Shown: one piece after another, positions 1 through 10,559 of the stretch | Position numbering within the stretch: the stretch's first letter is position 1 | Layout of the letters: each line of letters opens with the position of its first letter | Assembly: GCA_016648135.1 (NCBI GenBank) | Contig: JADDOH010000284.1 | Span: forward strand, 1-64,000 | Source of the DNA: Agrypnia vestita | Taxonomy: Eukaryota; Arthropoda; Insecta; Trichoptera; Phryganeidae | Direction of reading: 5' to 3' | DNA length: 64,000 nt | Program-made: the position numbers and the translations under genes | The notes under the pieces: generated by a model | Databases searched by the model: none | Told to the model about the DNA's origin: nothing | What the model saw: the letters and a program-made list of their open reading frames with translations, nothing else

Positions 1-785
1 CAGCAATTCTGGAAAGTTCTTACTTAGCGAAATAAACCAACGCGAAATTAATAAGTGCGGAAATTAATGGAATATTCTAGTGAACAGTGAATAAAGTGTT
101 AAAGCGAATATAAAGTGTATATGTACGAGTGATAAATTTGCGAAACAGATTAATTGAAGGAATAGCGTTACATTTAAGAGTGATAAGTGACTTTGTGCAT
201 TAGTTTAATTAATTAATTAGTATTCAATAAATCCATTATTAAATCCCTGATTTTTTATTAACTCTTCCTGCAGTCACGATATGTAACAAAATGTTTAATA
301 TTTTGAGTAACCGTGTTTTCCCATTCTGTAGCAAAAAGGCACTCTATGGACCTTTTTTCACGGAGATTAGATTTTCACATTCTTCGCACATTTTACTACC
401 GGTAGTAAAAATCCCACTTGCAGATCATCCGGTCGTGGTATATGTCCGTGGGAAACTAGATGTCGAATGGCTTTTTTGTAATAAAAAAGCTATTAATTTG
501 TGCTCAGATACTTAAGTGCGCGGAATGGTTTACAAATGAAAATGGCCCTTAAGTTTACGGATAGGTCCTCAAGAATAATTTGCGTGATTGAATATTATTA
601 ATATTTAAAGCGTTAAATTTGGGGGTTAGACATTATAACAGAGTGTTAGTTAAATAAGTATAAACCACTACCTGATTTTATCGTTTCAGTTTCGAAACCT
701 TTTTTTACCACATGTTTTTTTATTATTTTATACGCCAAAAATTAATCATCAACCTAAACTATATATGTAATATTTATGTAAAAAA
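1..785. other. No gene recognised; AT-rich sequence
   Basis: I see no supported coding sequence. The 74-codon open frame at 291-515 has no recognisable motif. The first 290 bases have a leader-like look, with repeated AGTG/GTGATAA motifs and an AATAAATCC stretch near 225, and could be the edge of a retroelement LTR. No second copy is present to test this. Confidence 0.4.
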
Positions 786-797
786 TATATATATATA

Positions 798-828
<31 letters not shown>

Positions 829-830
829 TG
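786..830. repeat. (TA)n and (TTTA)n microsatellite, 3' tail of the LINE
   Basis: A short TA run is followed by about eight TTTA units. On the minus strand this is a TAAA-type tail at the 3' end of the non-LTR element to its right. The second copy of that element ends in a short TAAATAAA tail at about 44180, which supports this as the true 3' end. Confidence 0.75.
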
Positions 831-918
831 TTTATGGAAGACCAACAGCACAAAAAAAAAGCATAGAAAACATTGATACAATATAGATGGCCAATTACAG
901 GTCTCCACATTTAGAATT

Positions 919-1350
919 ATGTCAGTAATGATAAATATTTATGATATACTAAGGCATATTAATTATATAGAAAGAAAGAATAAAAACATTTAAGCAAACA
1001 GAAATATGTCAGTAATGATAAACATTTATGATATACTAAGGCATATTAATTATATAGAAAGAAAGAATAAAAAAATTTAAACAAACAGAAATATGTCAGT
1101 AATGATAAATATTTATGATACACTAAGGCATATTAATTATATAGAAAGAAAGAATAAAAAATTTAAACCAAAAGAAATATGTCAGTAATGATAAATATTT
1201 ATGATATACTAAGGCATATTAATTATATAGAAAGAAAGAATAAAAAATTTAAACAAACAGAAATATGTCAGTAATGATAAATATTTATGATATACTAAGG
1301 TATATTAATTATATAGAAAGAAAGAAAAAAAAATTAATTAAACAAACAGA
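919..1350 (-). repeat. Five 86-87-bp tandem repeats in the LINE 3' UTR
   Basis: Units begin with ATGTCAGTAATGATAA at 919, 1006, 1093, 1179 and 1265, and each contains ATACTAAGGCATATTAATT and a GAAAGAAAGAA block. The related copy at 43590-44095 has six units in the other orientation, so unit number varies between copies. Confidence 0.92.
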
Positions 1351-1371
1351 AAAAGAAACTTAATTAATTAA

Positions 1372-4170
1372 TTACGTGGAAAAAAATTCAGCACTCAAAA
1401 TTTTTCTTAATCTTGTGTGGCTGCACTCGAACAGATCAATATCCAATAATCTTATCAGTTTATTGAATGCATCGCATACCCTCAAGAAATATGAATTCCG
1501 ACGATAGTTGGATGAGGTAAAATCAATGTGAAAGACTGGGTTGTGTCTACGAGATCTACAGGGAACATGGAATTTTAGTCTATTTAATAGTTCAGGACAG
1601 TCGACGTTGCCTGATACAATTTTTAGTAGGTACATCAAATCACCTATTTCCCGAAGTCTGTATAAAGGTAGGATGTGATATTTTTTGCATGAACTGTCAT
1701 AATCGTCAGAAACGCAATTGAATTTAAAGTTGAGAAAGCGAATAAATTTTTTTTGAATTTGTTCCAAGCGATTTACATAGATCATATACTGGGGGTTCCA
1801 TACTTGCGTTGCATACTCGAGTTTGCTTCTGACAAAAGTGCAGTAAAGTACTTTCAATGTCTTTACACACTTAAAATCTTTAGACATTCTCATGATGAAA
1901 CCTAAAGCCTATAAGCCTTACTTATAATAGAATCGATATGTTCATCGTATAATAATTTTCTATCATTGATCACCCCTAAATCTCTGATTGATGTAGCTGT
2001 TTCTAATTGTTCTCCTTTTAGTATATAGTTAAATGGTATTCTATTCTTTTTGCGTGTGAAAACTACACAAGAACATTTTGAGGGATTCAAATCAAGTTTA
2101 TTTAATTTACAATAATTATCTAACCGTAGCAAATCATCTTGTAGATTGAACGAATCGTAAATACTAGAAATCGGTTTAAAAATTTTCATATCGTCAGCAA
2201 AAATTAGGACATTAGAGTGACGAAAGCAATCGTGAATATCGGAAATGAAGATTATAAACAACAATAAACAACAATGGCCCCAGCAGTGATCCCTGAGGTA
2301 CTCCGCTGGGAACTACAACCCAACTCGACATGTAATTGCTTACTACCACAGCCTGAGTTCTATTTTCGATGTAGGATGCAAACCATCTTAGCAAGTCACC
2401 ACGTATTCCGGCCAAGAAAAGCTTATTAATCAACAGATGATGATCTATTCTATCAAACGCCTTACTATAATCAGTACAGATCACATCTGTTTGAAGTCCT
2501 TTATCCATTTTATCAGTTAGAAAGTCATTAAAGAGGATTAGATTGGAGACGGTTGATTTCCCTTTGATGAATCCGTGTTGATCTGGATGAAAGGAGTGAT
2601 GAAGAGCTGCATAGACTTGATTGTATATAACCTTCTCGAAAATTTTAGCAATTGTGCACAATTTAGAAACAGGTCTATAATTTGCGACGTCCGATTTCGA
2701 GCCTTTTTTATGAACCGGCGTAATAAATGCCGATTTCCAGATATCTGGCACAAATCCATCCTTAATAGAATTTTTAAATAAAATTGTTAGAGGTACAGCA
2801 ATTATATCAGCACATTTAATTAAATATATTGGTGGTATTTGATCAGGTCCAGCAGATTTATTTATATCAAGATGCTTTAATTGATTTATTATGTTCGATT
2901 TACTGAATTCTATTGATGAAATGAAACAATCGGTGATTGGTTCGTAATTGGACAGAGAATTCGTATTTTGAGTACTTGAAGAGGGATTTGAAAACGTAGA
3001 ATAAAAATAATCGGAAAAATAGTTACATATGTCGGATCCTGATGTGGCAGTATTGAGACCGTATGTCGTATTACTTGGCAGGTTGAATGATTTAGATTTT
3101 GATTTAATAAATGACCAGAAAGTTTTGGGGTTACGTACTACAGACTCCTCTATTTTAGAGATGTAATTCAAGTAACATTCGTTTTCCAATGACTTGGCAG
3201 TGTACCAAGGAGGGAAATTATCAAAATTTCCCGTCTTGCATGGTACGCATTTGTCGCGAATAGTGTAAAGTACCTGGTAAAATGATCTCAATGCTTGCTC
3301 AACGGGCTTATCCGCTAGCAATAAATCCCAATCAATCTTATTTAGTTCATTATTAATAACTAATAAGTTAGCACGATGATAACAATATTTCGTTCGAGGT
3401 GCTGGTTTCAGTGAATGGAAGTCAATAAAATTAGCCGTTATTGTCAATGGTTTGTGGTGGGGATCAACAGATACTAATGGGTCAAGACATTCTGAAACTC
3501 CGACCAATTCGTTGCAAAGAACCAGGTCCAAAATCCGCCTATTGTCGTTATATACCCCATTGAATTGATGGAGATCAAACATATTGGTAAAATTGATAAA
3601 TTCACACACGTCATTTGTGTGGTAATTGGTAGGTGAGAAGTAACAGGAGGAGGTATCGAAATTCCATTGGATTTTGCTCAAATTAAAATCGCCTAAGATT
3701 AAAATATGATCATTGTGATTGGATGTTAAGATATTGCTTACTTTTTCTACAAAATTATTCAATTGTTTAGAAAAACAATATCCTTGATTTTGTGCACATA
3801 AATAAAGAACACATACATGCAATTTATTAAAAGTACGGGTATTCGAGTTATTCAGGTGGATAGTAATCCATATATCTTCAGCTGATGAGGACCAAGATGG
3901 TTGCGGATAAACATTTAGATTAATCCGTGACGCAATTAAGACACCTCCACCGTATTTTTGATTAGTTTCTTCGTAATTACGGTCGCGTCGCCAAACCAAA
4001 TAACGACTATCAAACAATTCAGCGTCGCTTATGCTATCTGTTAACCACGTTTCAGTTAAGCACACTAGATCATAATTAGCCATAGAAATATTGCGATAAA
4101 AGTCACTTGATTTGGTTCGTAGACCTCTCACGTTCTGATAGTAAGCGGTAAACCTATTAGATGTCGACAT
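1372..4170 (-). pseudogene. LINE ORF2: AP endonuclease and reverse transcriptase, frameshifted
   Basis: This would nick target DNA and reverse-transcribe the element RNA at the nick. Residues 1-230 carry endonuclease motifs: YYQNVRGLRTK, CLTETWL (catalytic Glu), GGGVLIA, LGDFNLSKIQW, and a VDPHHKPL block in place of the usual SDHxP. The RT follows, with TPVHKKGSKSDVANYRPVS, HGFIKGKSTVSNL, ICTDYSKAFDRIDHH (first Asp), PSGVPQGSLLGPLLF and LIFADDMKIF (YxDD-type FADD). The C-terminal part includes LPLYRLREIGDLMYLLKIV. The frame leaves register at a tandem duplication of a 10-bp unit (2255-2274) inside the LLF motif and returns after a 1-base loss near 1900, so the original frame resumes to the stop at 1372. 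The start at 4170 (MSTSNRF) fits the family. All catalytic residues visible are kept. Confidence 0.9.
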
Positions 4171-4730
4171 CTATTAATTAAAAATGAAAGATAACGACAT
4201 AAAAAATTCGAATAACTATCAATGAGAATAAATAAAGTACACAATTGATATTGGGCATGCGAGGCATTCAACTTCGTTAATGAGATATGAGTATTGAACT
4301 GAAGAAACAAATTTCGTAAATTTGACAAGTGCAGGTATATTCAAATATAGTTCATTCGTTTTTAATTAATGAAACAGCCATAAATAATGTGGAGCTAGTG
4401 AGATGAATATAATAGAGTTAGAAAAATAGAAAAGACCGTTTGATGTAATCAGTGATCTTTTCAGGGTGCATTTACCGAGCTTCAATGACAAGTGCAACGC
4501 CAGTATAAGATATGTGAAATCGTAAATATGCCAGTTAATAAGGAGATAGACAATAAAAAGTATATTAAATATGGACAATCTAGAGAAGTAATAAGAAAAA
4601 TGAGAGACATGGAGATAATAATAAAATAGTAAAAAGAAACGAGATAATAATAAATTGCTATCGAGATTGTGTAGAAAGGTAATATGAGAATGTCAAACGT
4701 TGCAGTAGTGGAAACGTAGTAGTAATATAG

Positions 4731-5185
4731 TCATAGTTTGTCCAGGTCCTGTTCGTTCCGAATGGTGACAATTTTAGCGGTATCTGTAGATCTTGCGAGG
4801 ATGAGGCCGTCTTTGACCCATACAAACTTGTACTTTTTTACGGCTGCTCGTTCGCGTACTTCCCGATAGAGGATTTTATTTTGTAGAGTGAGGTGCTCGT
4901 TAATGAAGATCCGTTGGTCTTGGTTGCCTAATCCGAGGCGATGTAATGTGAGATGGCTTCGAGATTGGCGCGCATGAGCAATGACTTCATTGCGCATAAT
5001 CTTGGATGACAGCTTCACTATGATGTTTTTAGGACGAGTTGAGTTCACTCGATGGGGGACACGGACTACATCTAGGATATCCCGTTTAGAAATGGGAAAG
5101 TTTATTGCACTGCCCACATCTTCGATTGTTTTCATTAGGTTTTCATTCCGCTTCTCCGGTATCATCTGAATCTCTAGGTTGCAGT

Positions 5186-5190
<5 letters not shown>
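4731..5190 (-). pseudogene. LINE ORF1, FP-type C-terminal domain, 5' truncated
   Basis: About 150 residues are visible. The order RPKNIIVKLSSKIMRNEV, then RIFINEHLTLQNKILYREVR, then KYKFVWVKDGLILARS, ending EQDLDKL, is that of the FP-type C-terminal domain (named after a baculovirus protein) found in ORF1 proteins of many insect LINEs. In that setting it is thought to bind nucleic acid in the retrotransposon RNP. It sits 560 bp upstream of ORF2 on the same strand. The open frame runs on through the (TA)n tract into the neighbouring PLE-like repeat up to 5282, giving an artificial N-terminus with IYIYIY repeats. I regard residues before NLEIQMIPEKR as chimeric, and the true N-terminus (coiled coil and zinc knuckles in relatives) is absent. 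Confidence 0.8.
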
Positions 5191-5214
<24 letters not shown>

Positions 5215-5219
<5 letters not shown>

Positions 5220-5522
5220 AGTATTGATTTCTTTGGGGGTAACCCGCGTCAAAATCTGGTCCTCAGAAGGACCATTCGTCAACCGTCAACTTCTATTGTG
5301 TCGGTGGTTATATTCGGTCGTTATATTTAATTGACCAGACCTCACTTGGTAATAAGCTTCCGATACGAACGGACGTGTTCGCACTGCCCCTCGTGACGGA
5401 AATTTATTAACAAGCAACCTGAAGATGCCTGTTGTGATTCAGGCGAAACGTCGGTTGACGAATGGTCCTTCTGAGGACCAGATTTTGACGCGGGTTACCC
5501 CCAAAGAAATCAATACTAACAT
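5215..5522. repeat. Inverted pair of PLE-like termini (71-bp arms)
   Basis: Arms 5215-5285 and 5452-5522 are, as far as I can see, exact inverted copies, separated by 166 bases. Each arm is followed outward by a TA microsatellite (5187-5216 and about 5548-5575). The plus-strand copy extends upstream into a hammerhead-like core at 5419-5452. The minus-strand copy starts at the equivalent of the predicted cleavage site and lacks the upstream core. Confidence 0.9.
5411..5460 (+). ncRNA. Hammerhead ribozyme-like motif (PLE terminus)
   Basis: Box 1 CTGAAGA is at 5419-5425. Helix II pairs GCCTG (5427-5431) with CAGGC (5440-5444). GAAA is at 5445-5448, followed by CGTC, giving a GUC cleavage triplet at 5450-5452. 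ACGT around 5448-5451 is self-complementary, as in PLE and satellite hammerheads thought to work as dimers through a short helix III. Helix I is weak in this copy (CAAC against GGTTG with one offset). Cleavage is predicted after C5452. Confidence 0.65.
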
Positions 5523-5639
5523 TTCTAACACCCGTGAAAACCTTCATTATAACATATATATATATATATATATATACATAAATATTTCAATAAAAATATT
5601 CTTATTCTTTATTATGTATATAATGTAAAAAAGAACTAT

Positions 5640-6206
5640 AATATCCTATCATGCACTTCGCGAGAAACTTTCCTAGTGAGCAAATGTTGGCGAGCAATTT
5701 TTCGCACACCGGGCAAAACACCCGAGCAGTGCCGGGTACTCTACTAACGATGAATAATTACCCGATAATAACAAAGTTGAAAACTTTGAAACTTAATTAT
5801 CGTAAAACTATCTATCATCAATGGAGTTAATGACATTTTGCACCGAGAAGATGACTTTGCATAGTACAATCAAGAGTGTGTTTTACTTAACTTGTGATAA
5901 TTAGATAGTAGAATTTGAGAATCTTCATCAAAATGTAATACTTCAATTAATAATTTAATATGAGTAATATATTTTATGTGAGTAAAATGTATTTGTGGCG
6001 ACATTACTAATATAATTAATAAGAATTTGATTTGTTTTCACCAGCAATTTGTTAAAAATCTTCACTTATAATTTTTTTTAAATGAATTAATCCTTTGATT
6101 TAAATAAGGGTTTTCAAATTTTACACACAAAAAATATGTAGGCTAAAAGTTGAATAAATTAGAAATTTAGGAAATAAATTTTTTATAGTTTGTTGAATAT
6201 TCTAAA
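5640..6206. other. No gene; possible decayed Helitron terminus near 5720-5745
   Basis: AT-rich sequence without coding signal. At 5720-5745 the sequence ACCCG...CGGGTACTCTACT resembles the hairpin plus CTAG end seen at 7417-7446, so this may be a degraded terminus of the same repeat family. Confidence 0.35.
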
Positions 6207-6774
6207 CTAGCTGTGCCCGCGCGGCTTCGCACGCGTTGATTTTAGTACACTGTTTGGATCGTCATAGAACTTTCGCGAACCTTCCAGAACTTTCAAGAAA
6301 TTTTTTGAATGTACAGGAACCTTCTAGACACACTGACACATTCCGCCACTCAGTTTAGAACCTTATAGAACTTTTGGGAATTTTCTAGAACCTTCACCTT
6401 CCAGAACTTTCTAGAGCAGGTTTTTCCGGGACCTTCTAGACTCACCGACACAGTCGGCGCGCCTATTATGAAACAATCTGAAGCATTTGCGACCTTCCCA
6501 CAACAAAACAATGTGCTAAAAAGCACATTTTCGTCACCCACTCCCACCCACGCATAGCCACCCCCACCAAACTCGCATATTTTCGATGTGACACCAAGGG
6601 CTATCCACCACCATAACCACCGGTTGGTGGTTGTGGCTGGTTGTGGAGAAAACTTGGCGGGTAGGGAAACACGGGTTTCTTTTTATATATATATATATTG
6701 ATTACCAAGTCCTTTTCACAAATAGTAATCTTTTAAATTTCTTTTCATATAAGTACTTAATTTTTTATTTATTT

Positions 6775-6910
6775 ATCTCTCATAAATGTGTTTTTATTTT
6801 GTTTTTGTCTATGCTTCAATTTTTAGTGTACGTTAGATCCTGATGGAAGGTCTATTGGCCCAAAAAATACTGGTATTTTCAATAAATTTGTGGTGAAAAC
6901 AAGTATATTA
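6775..6910 (+). mobile_element. Degenerate PLE 3' terminus
   Basis: The string TCCTGATGGAAGG...GGCCCAAAAAATA followed by TTTTCAATAAATTTGTGGTGAAAACAAG aligns by eye with PLE tails at 37311-37390 and 47843-47920. The hammerhead boxes are damaged: CTGATGG in place of CTGATGA, and CAAA in place of GAAA. Confidence 0.6.
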
Positions 6911-6929
6911 TCATCTATACCTATACAAC

Positions 6930-7375
6930 TCAATTTCTCTCTGTTCTCTATACAAATCTACACAATTGTAGATTGTTGGTCGATTCGATTCAAATTTTGC
7001 ATACATGTGCTTTAGGATCCGGTGGATATCATATGCGACATTTATTTCGTATTATTTTACACCTTCCCCTCCCCTTGACATATTTCCGATGCAAATCTGT
7101 ACCCTTTGACCGATCGGACTAAAAATTTGGAAACTTATTATTTAGGACTCGGCGGGTAACATACATGACATTTCCCCCAATTAATTTACTCCTTCCCCTC
7201 CCTCTGATATATTTCCGATGCAAATCTGTACCATTCTACCGATCGGACTCATCATTTGGAAGCTTAATCTTTAGGACTCGGTGAGTAACATAGATGACAT
7301 TTCCTCCCTCCCCTTTCACCCTTTCCCCTCCCCATGATACATTTTCGATGTAAATCTATACCGCTTGAATCGAAC
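6930..7375 (+). repeat. Tandem repeat, about 128-bp period, 3-4 diverged units
   Basis: The block CTTCCCCTCCC...ATATTTCCGATGCAAATCTGTACC recurs at about 7063, 7190 and 7319, each time followed by CGATCGGACT and TTTAGGACTCGG. An older unit precedes them around 6950-7060. Confidence 0.8.
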
Positions 7376-7446
7376 CTTTGTCTCCCCCCACAAGATTATT
7401 TTCAACTTAATCCTTAACCCGTGCAACGCCGGGTACGAACAGCTAG

Positions 7447-8927
7447 TTAATTATATTATTAAAAATTATTCATATAATAAAATTATCATAGAGAAATTTC
7501 AGATACGAAACTATATGAGTCCATCATCAATGTGAGAAATTCTTGCGTTTTTAAATAAGAATATTGTCATAAATAAACAATACATGATTGGTATTACTTA
7601 TTGCATTTTGTGGCAATTAGTAATACCAATCACGTAGCCTGTTGGGCATACACTAACTTTTCATATCAAAGGTTCCGGGTCCGATTTCCGGTGAGGTCAC
7701 AATAATGAAATTTAAGTTCCCTCTTTGTTAAATTTTAACAAAATTTAAGATCCCCTTAGTTAATATGTTATAATCCAATGAAAATATTCAACAGAATAAT
7801 AATTATACATTTTCGACACTGATTTTGCACATTTAAAGAGGAATATAATATTAAATTTCACCCCATGCTTTTAAATATACAGATTTTCTGGATCGCTCTG
7901 CGCGGTTGGTGCCTAGGTATGTTTGTTAAATTCCTCTCATTCAACCAATCATAAAAACTAAAGTTAGTCGGTAATCTCTTTTGAAATTGGCATCGTTCTC
8001 TTTAGTGATACTTGGCCCCAAACAAAAGGGGATGGAAACTTGGAGCGTTTCAAAAGGCGGGAAAATTATTAAGGGGACGTAAAGATTTCAGCGCTCAAAA
8101 GGTTAATTTATTGCCAGGGGTGAAAAGTGACATTCTTTCATGGAATAATTTCATGAAACATTATAATTTTTATTTTATTTTGATTTTTCGTGTAAGTACT
8201 TGTTATTTTGACGTGAGTACATACCTCCGTCTTAAAAATCGGTTTGAGGTTTTTTTTATGTATTAAATATAACATATAATGTAGTTTATTGTATATTTGT
8301 TTCTAGTCTGTTAAAACTTTAAATAAAAAAAACCTCTCCAAAAGTCACTTCCTCTTGTGTTTGGAGAGGGACTTAAACTTTTATATAATTAATTTTTTTT
8401 GTATACATACATGGTGCCTTAGAGCTATTAGCAAAGCTTTATAATTAACCTAATATTTATAGTAATAAAGATATGCACTATCTAAGTGTGCAATATGATC
8501 AATATTACAGTACAGTAACTTATATTGATTAAGAAATATTGGTTTGCTTTTATAAAATTATAAAAACCTTGTAAAAAATATATATTCAATTTTTGCCAGT
8601 TTTTTTTCATTTTATTCGTGTTTTTCTAAAACGAAAGAATTTTTCATAAACAATATAATGTTATTATAATGAGAGTTCAAGTTTTTCAAGAAATAAGTAA
8701 AAAACATTGAAATAAAATGACAATTTGGATAATACATAACTAGATCATGGTTACTTGAACATTTTAGACTCAATATCAAGAAATGAATTAACCAGTAAAG
8801 TTTTTGATAGTAGCTACGAGATATCTTGTTTATTTAAAAAAAATAACTTTTTGTTTTATTGTGTTTTTGTAGTGTTCATTTAATTTTATTTTAAATTGTT
8901 TAATCTCAGTCATCTTCTTTATATTCA
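7447..8927. other. No gene recognised; tRNA-like scrap and short hairpin
   Basis: AT-rich. Around 7635-7710 a sequence with GCCTGTTGGGCATACACTAA and a degenerate B-box (GGGTCCGATTTCC) looks like a decayed tRNA-derived repeat. At 8333-8369 CCTCTCCAAA pairs with TTTGGAGAGG across a 17-base loop. The open frame at 8012-8266 has no recognised motif. Confidence 0.35.
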
Positions 8928-9420
8928 TTGATCCGCGTACCTGGGGGAGATAAACGAAAACCCCGTACTTGTGTCTATTTCTCAGAAGCCATTAAACCCG
9001 GCCGCACTGTAAAATTGTCAGGCTTCCCAAAGGTGTATATTTCCAGAAAATTTGGCTGCCGGAGACTCCGCCTAGCAACAGAAAATAAACGGCTGTTTGC
9101 TAATGCATTCCCACCGCCGCCGAAAAAGTATAAAAGATGTGCGCTTAAACTTACAGCCAGGTAATACTGTTCGGAAGGCTCCAACAGCCCTCGCCTTACT
9201 AAGAGGTATTCGGGAGGGATACCTGGTGAACATAGGAAACGATATCGCCGTCGCAGTCGAGTGTTCTCCTGCTGGGCAGTACCAAGGCGAGATTACGTGA
9301 AGCTTGTGTTTCTTCGAGTGCTTATCTCTGAGAAGCTTCTCCGCCATCGCTCTTGCTGCCGAGATTTTTCCAACAAGAGAATCCGCTGAATCTGTGAAGT
9401 GAGATCAAGAATTCCACCTT
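8928..9420. other. GC-rich island of unknown function
   Basis: This roughly 490-bp block is much richer in G and C than its surroundings and has overlapping open frames on both strands (8928-9164 +, 9097-9300 +, 9072-9347 -). None shows a recognised domain. A good splice donor context (CAG|GTAATA) lies near 9161. It lies 4.1 kb upstream of the neuroligin first coding exon on the same strand, so it could be a 5' non-coding exon or promoter. It could equally be an unrecognised transposon fragment. Confidence 0.3.
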
Positions 9421-9587
9421 AATATTGTTTTGTGACTACGCCAAAGACCTAGGTGCTTATGCTAATTTTCTTCTATAATCTGTATGTAATTTGATATTTA
9501 TATTGTTTGTGTATCTTTATATTCTTTTGTTTTCTACTTTTTATATTTTAATGTTTATTTCTACTTCGTATATACGTTTGTGTTTTA

Positions 9588-9908
9588 CTGATTGTTAATA
9601 ATTTGTTGTAAAAAAAAAACTTTCTACGTTATTTCCACGCCTCTGTCACTTGCACAAATAAATTGAAACAAACCACTTCGTTTCAACACATATGTAGGAA
9701 GGCTATTGAAATTCTCATTTACTAAAGTTATGAAATTTTTCTGATATATCATAACCTTTTTAAAATTAAAAGTAAGAGTAAAATTTTTTTTCAAGAAATT
9801 TTTTCGAACAATTTTTTTTTTCAAATTTTTTTTTTTTTGAAATAAATAAATAAATTCCTTAGGAACCGATATATAAAAGTACCGTCATTTTTGACGAGTA
9901 ACGGCTAG
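9588..9908 (+). mobile_element. Non-autonomous Helitron-like element, family A copy 1
   Basis: The 3' end reads CCGTCATTTTTGACGAG, TAACGG, CTAG (9905-9908), then T. The 5' end near 9588 (CTGATTGTTAATAATTTGTTG) resembles the TC-start of other copies but has lost the exact TC. Internal sequence is A/T-rich with no coding. Confidence 0.6.
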
Positions 9909-10199
9909 TAATATATTATTTTGGGTTACCTCGACAAAAGTCACCCGAAAACATGTTCCAAAGAGTTGTGTCAGAGTTGTTGACAGCAGGCTAAGCGCCA
10001 CAAACATCCCCAGACAATAGAAATGCGGCGAGTATTGCCAGCGCATATGTAACCAAGTGACATATATTTGGCGCGAGTACCTACTGACATGGGAGAAGTT
10101 TTCTAATGAATGGCAATAAATGAGAGACAAGTTATTCGGAAGTGATGAAAGTGCAGCGCATATAATTTTTGCGAATTAAGAAATTGGATAAATAATTAG

Positions 10200-10320
10200 T
10201 GAATTAAATATTCTAGAAACATTATGGGTGTCTAATTAAATTCGTGTCCAGTAACTTTGCGTATTAAATACAAGCTTTGATAGTTTTAAGTCTTTCATTT
10301 GCCTCCCACGTAGCTACGTC
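10200..10320 (+). repeat. Dispersed repeat, family D copy 1
   Basis: It shares GTGTCCAGTAACTTTGCGTA and CATTTGCCTCCCACG with copies at 51440-51560 (+) and 53210-53330 (-). No terminal inverted repeats or coding are visible; class unknown. Confidence 0.55.
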
Positions 10321-10429
10321 CGGTGACAGAACTATATTTATTATTTATATATATTTCTTATTAGACACGTTAATAATTTTACATATAAATAAAAGTGTAC
10401 GTCTTTTTATTGATTGAGCGATTGAGTGA

Positions 10430-10550
10430 GTGTGGGTACAGTGCGTAATACGCGCACTGTTTCGTTGTGTTAAGTTTACATATACGCACCTCTCGTATCC
10501 GTAAACTTAATACAACGAAACATTGCACGTATTACGCAGTGTACCCACGC
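10430..10550. repeat. Hairpin repeat with 50-bp arms
   Basis: Arm 10430-10479 and arm 10501-10550 are inverted copies with about six mismatches and a 21-base loop. The outer end is GTGTGGGTAC / GTACCCACGC. It is a short foldback, possibly a tiny MITE; no target duplication is clear. Confidence 0.85.
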
Positions 10551-10559
10551 TAACTAAAT

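Larger units (their letters stand above)
797..5190 (-). mobile_element. Nearly complete non-LTR retrotransposon (LINE), copy 1
   Basis: Reading on the minus strand: a 5'-truncated ORF1 (FP-type domain), a 560-bp spacer, ORF2 with apurinic endonuclease and reverse transcriptase, a 3' UTR holding five 86-87-bp tandem repeats, a unique terminal block and a TAAA tail. ORF1 plus an AP endonuclease/RT ORF2 without an RNase H domain fits the Jockey/CR1 superfamily; the clade is an inference. The 5' end stops within ORF1 at a (TA)n tract, as expected of 5' truncation or recombination at a microsatellite. A 3'-only copy lies at 43354-44190. ORF2 has two compensating frame changes, so this copy is probably dead but young. 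Confidence 0.88.
6207..7446. mobile_element. Segment bounded by Helitron-type CTAG termini
   Basis: The left edge on the minus strand reads a GC-rich hairpin, CACAGCTAG, then T. The right edge on the plus strand reads ACCCG...CGGGT (7417-7434), ACGAACAGCTAG, then T. A hairpin just before CTAG with a following T is the Helitron 3' signature. Two such ends face outward, so this may be two insertions or a composite rather than one element. No Rep/helicase coding is present. The interior holds a degraded PLE terminus and a 128-bp tandem array. Confidence 0.55.

Noticed and set aside
1..290. LTR of an LTR retrotransposon
   Set aside because: AATAAA and a leader-like sequence are suggestive, but there is no partner LTR, primer-binding site or gag/pol in the window.
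919..1350. CRISPR-like array (regular 86-87-bp repeats)
   Set aside because: Units are directly adjacent without unique spacers, lie in a LINE 3' UTR and recur in a second LINE copy.
4128..4578. Extra small ORFs between LINE ORF1 and ORF2 (4128-4328, 4366-4578)
   Set aside because: No motif; composition is that of random AT-rich sequence in the inter-ORF spacer.
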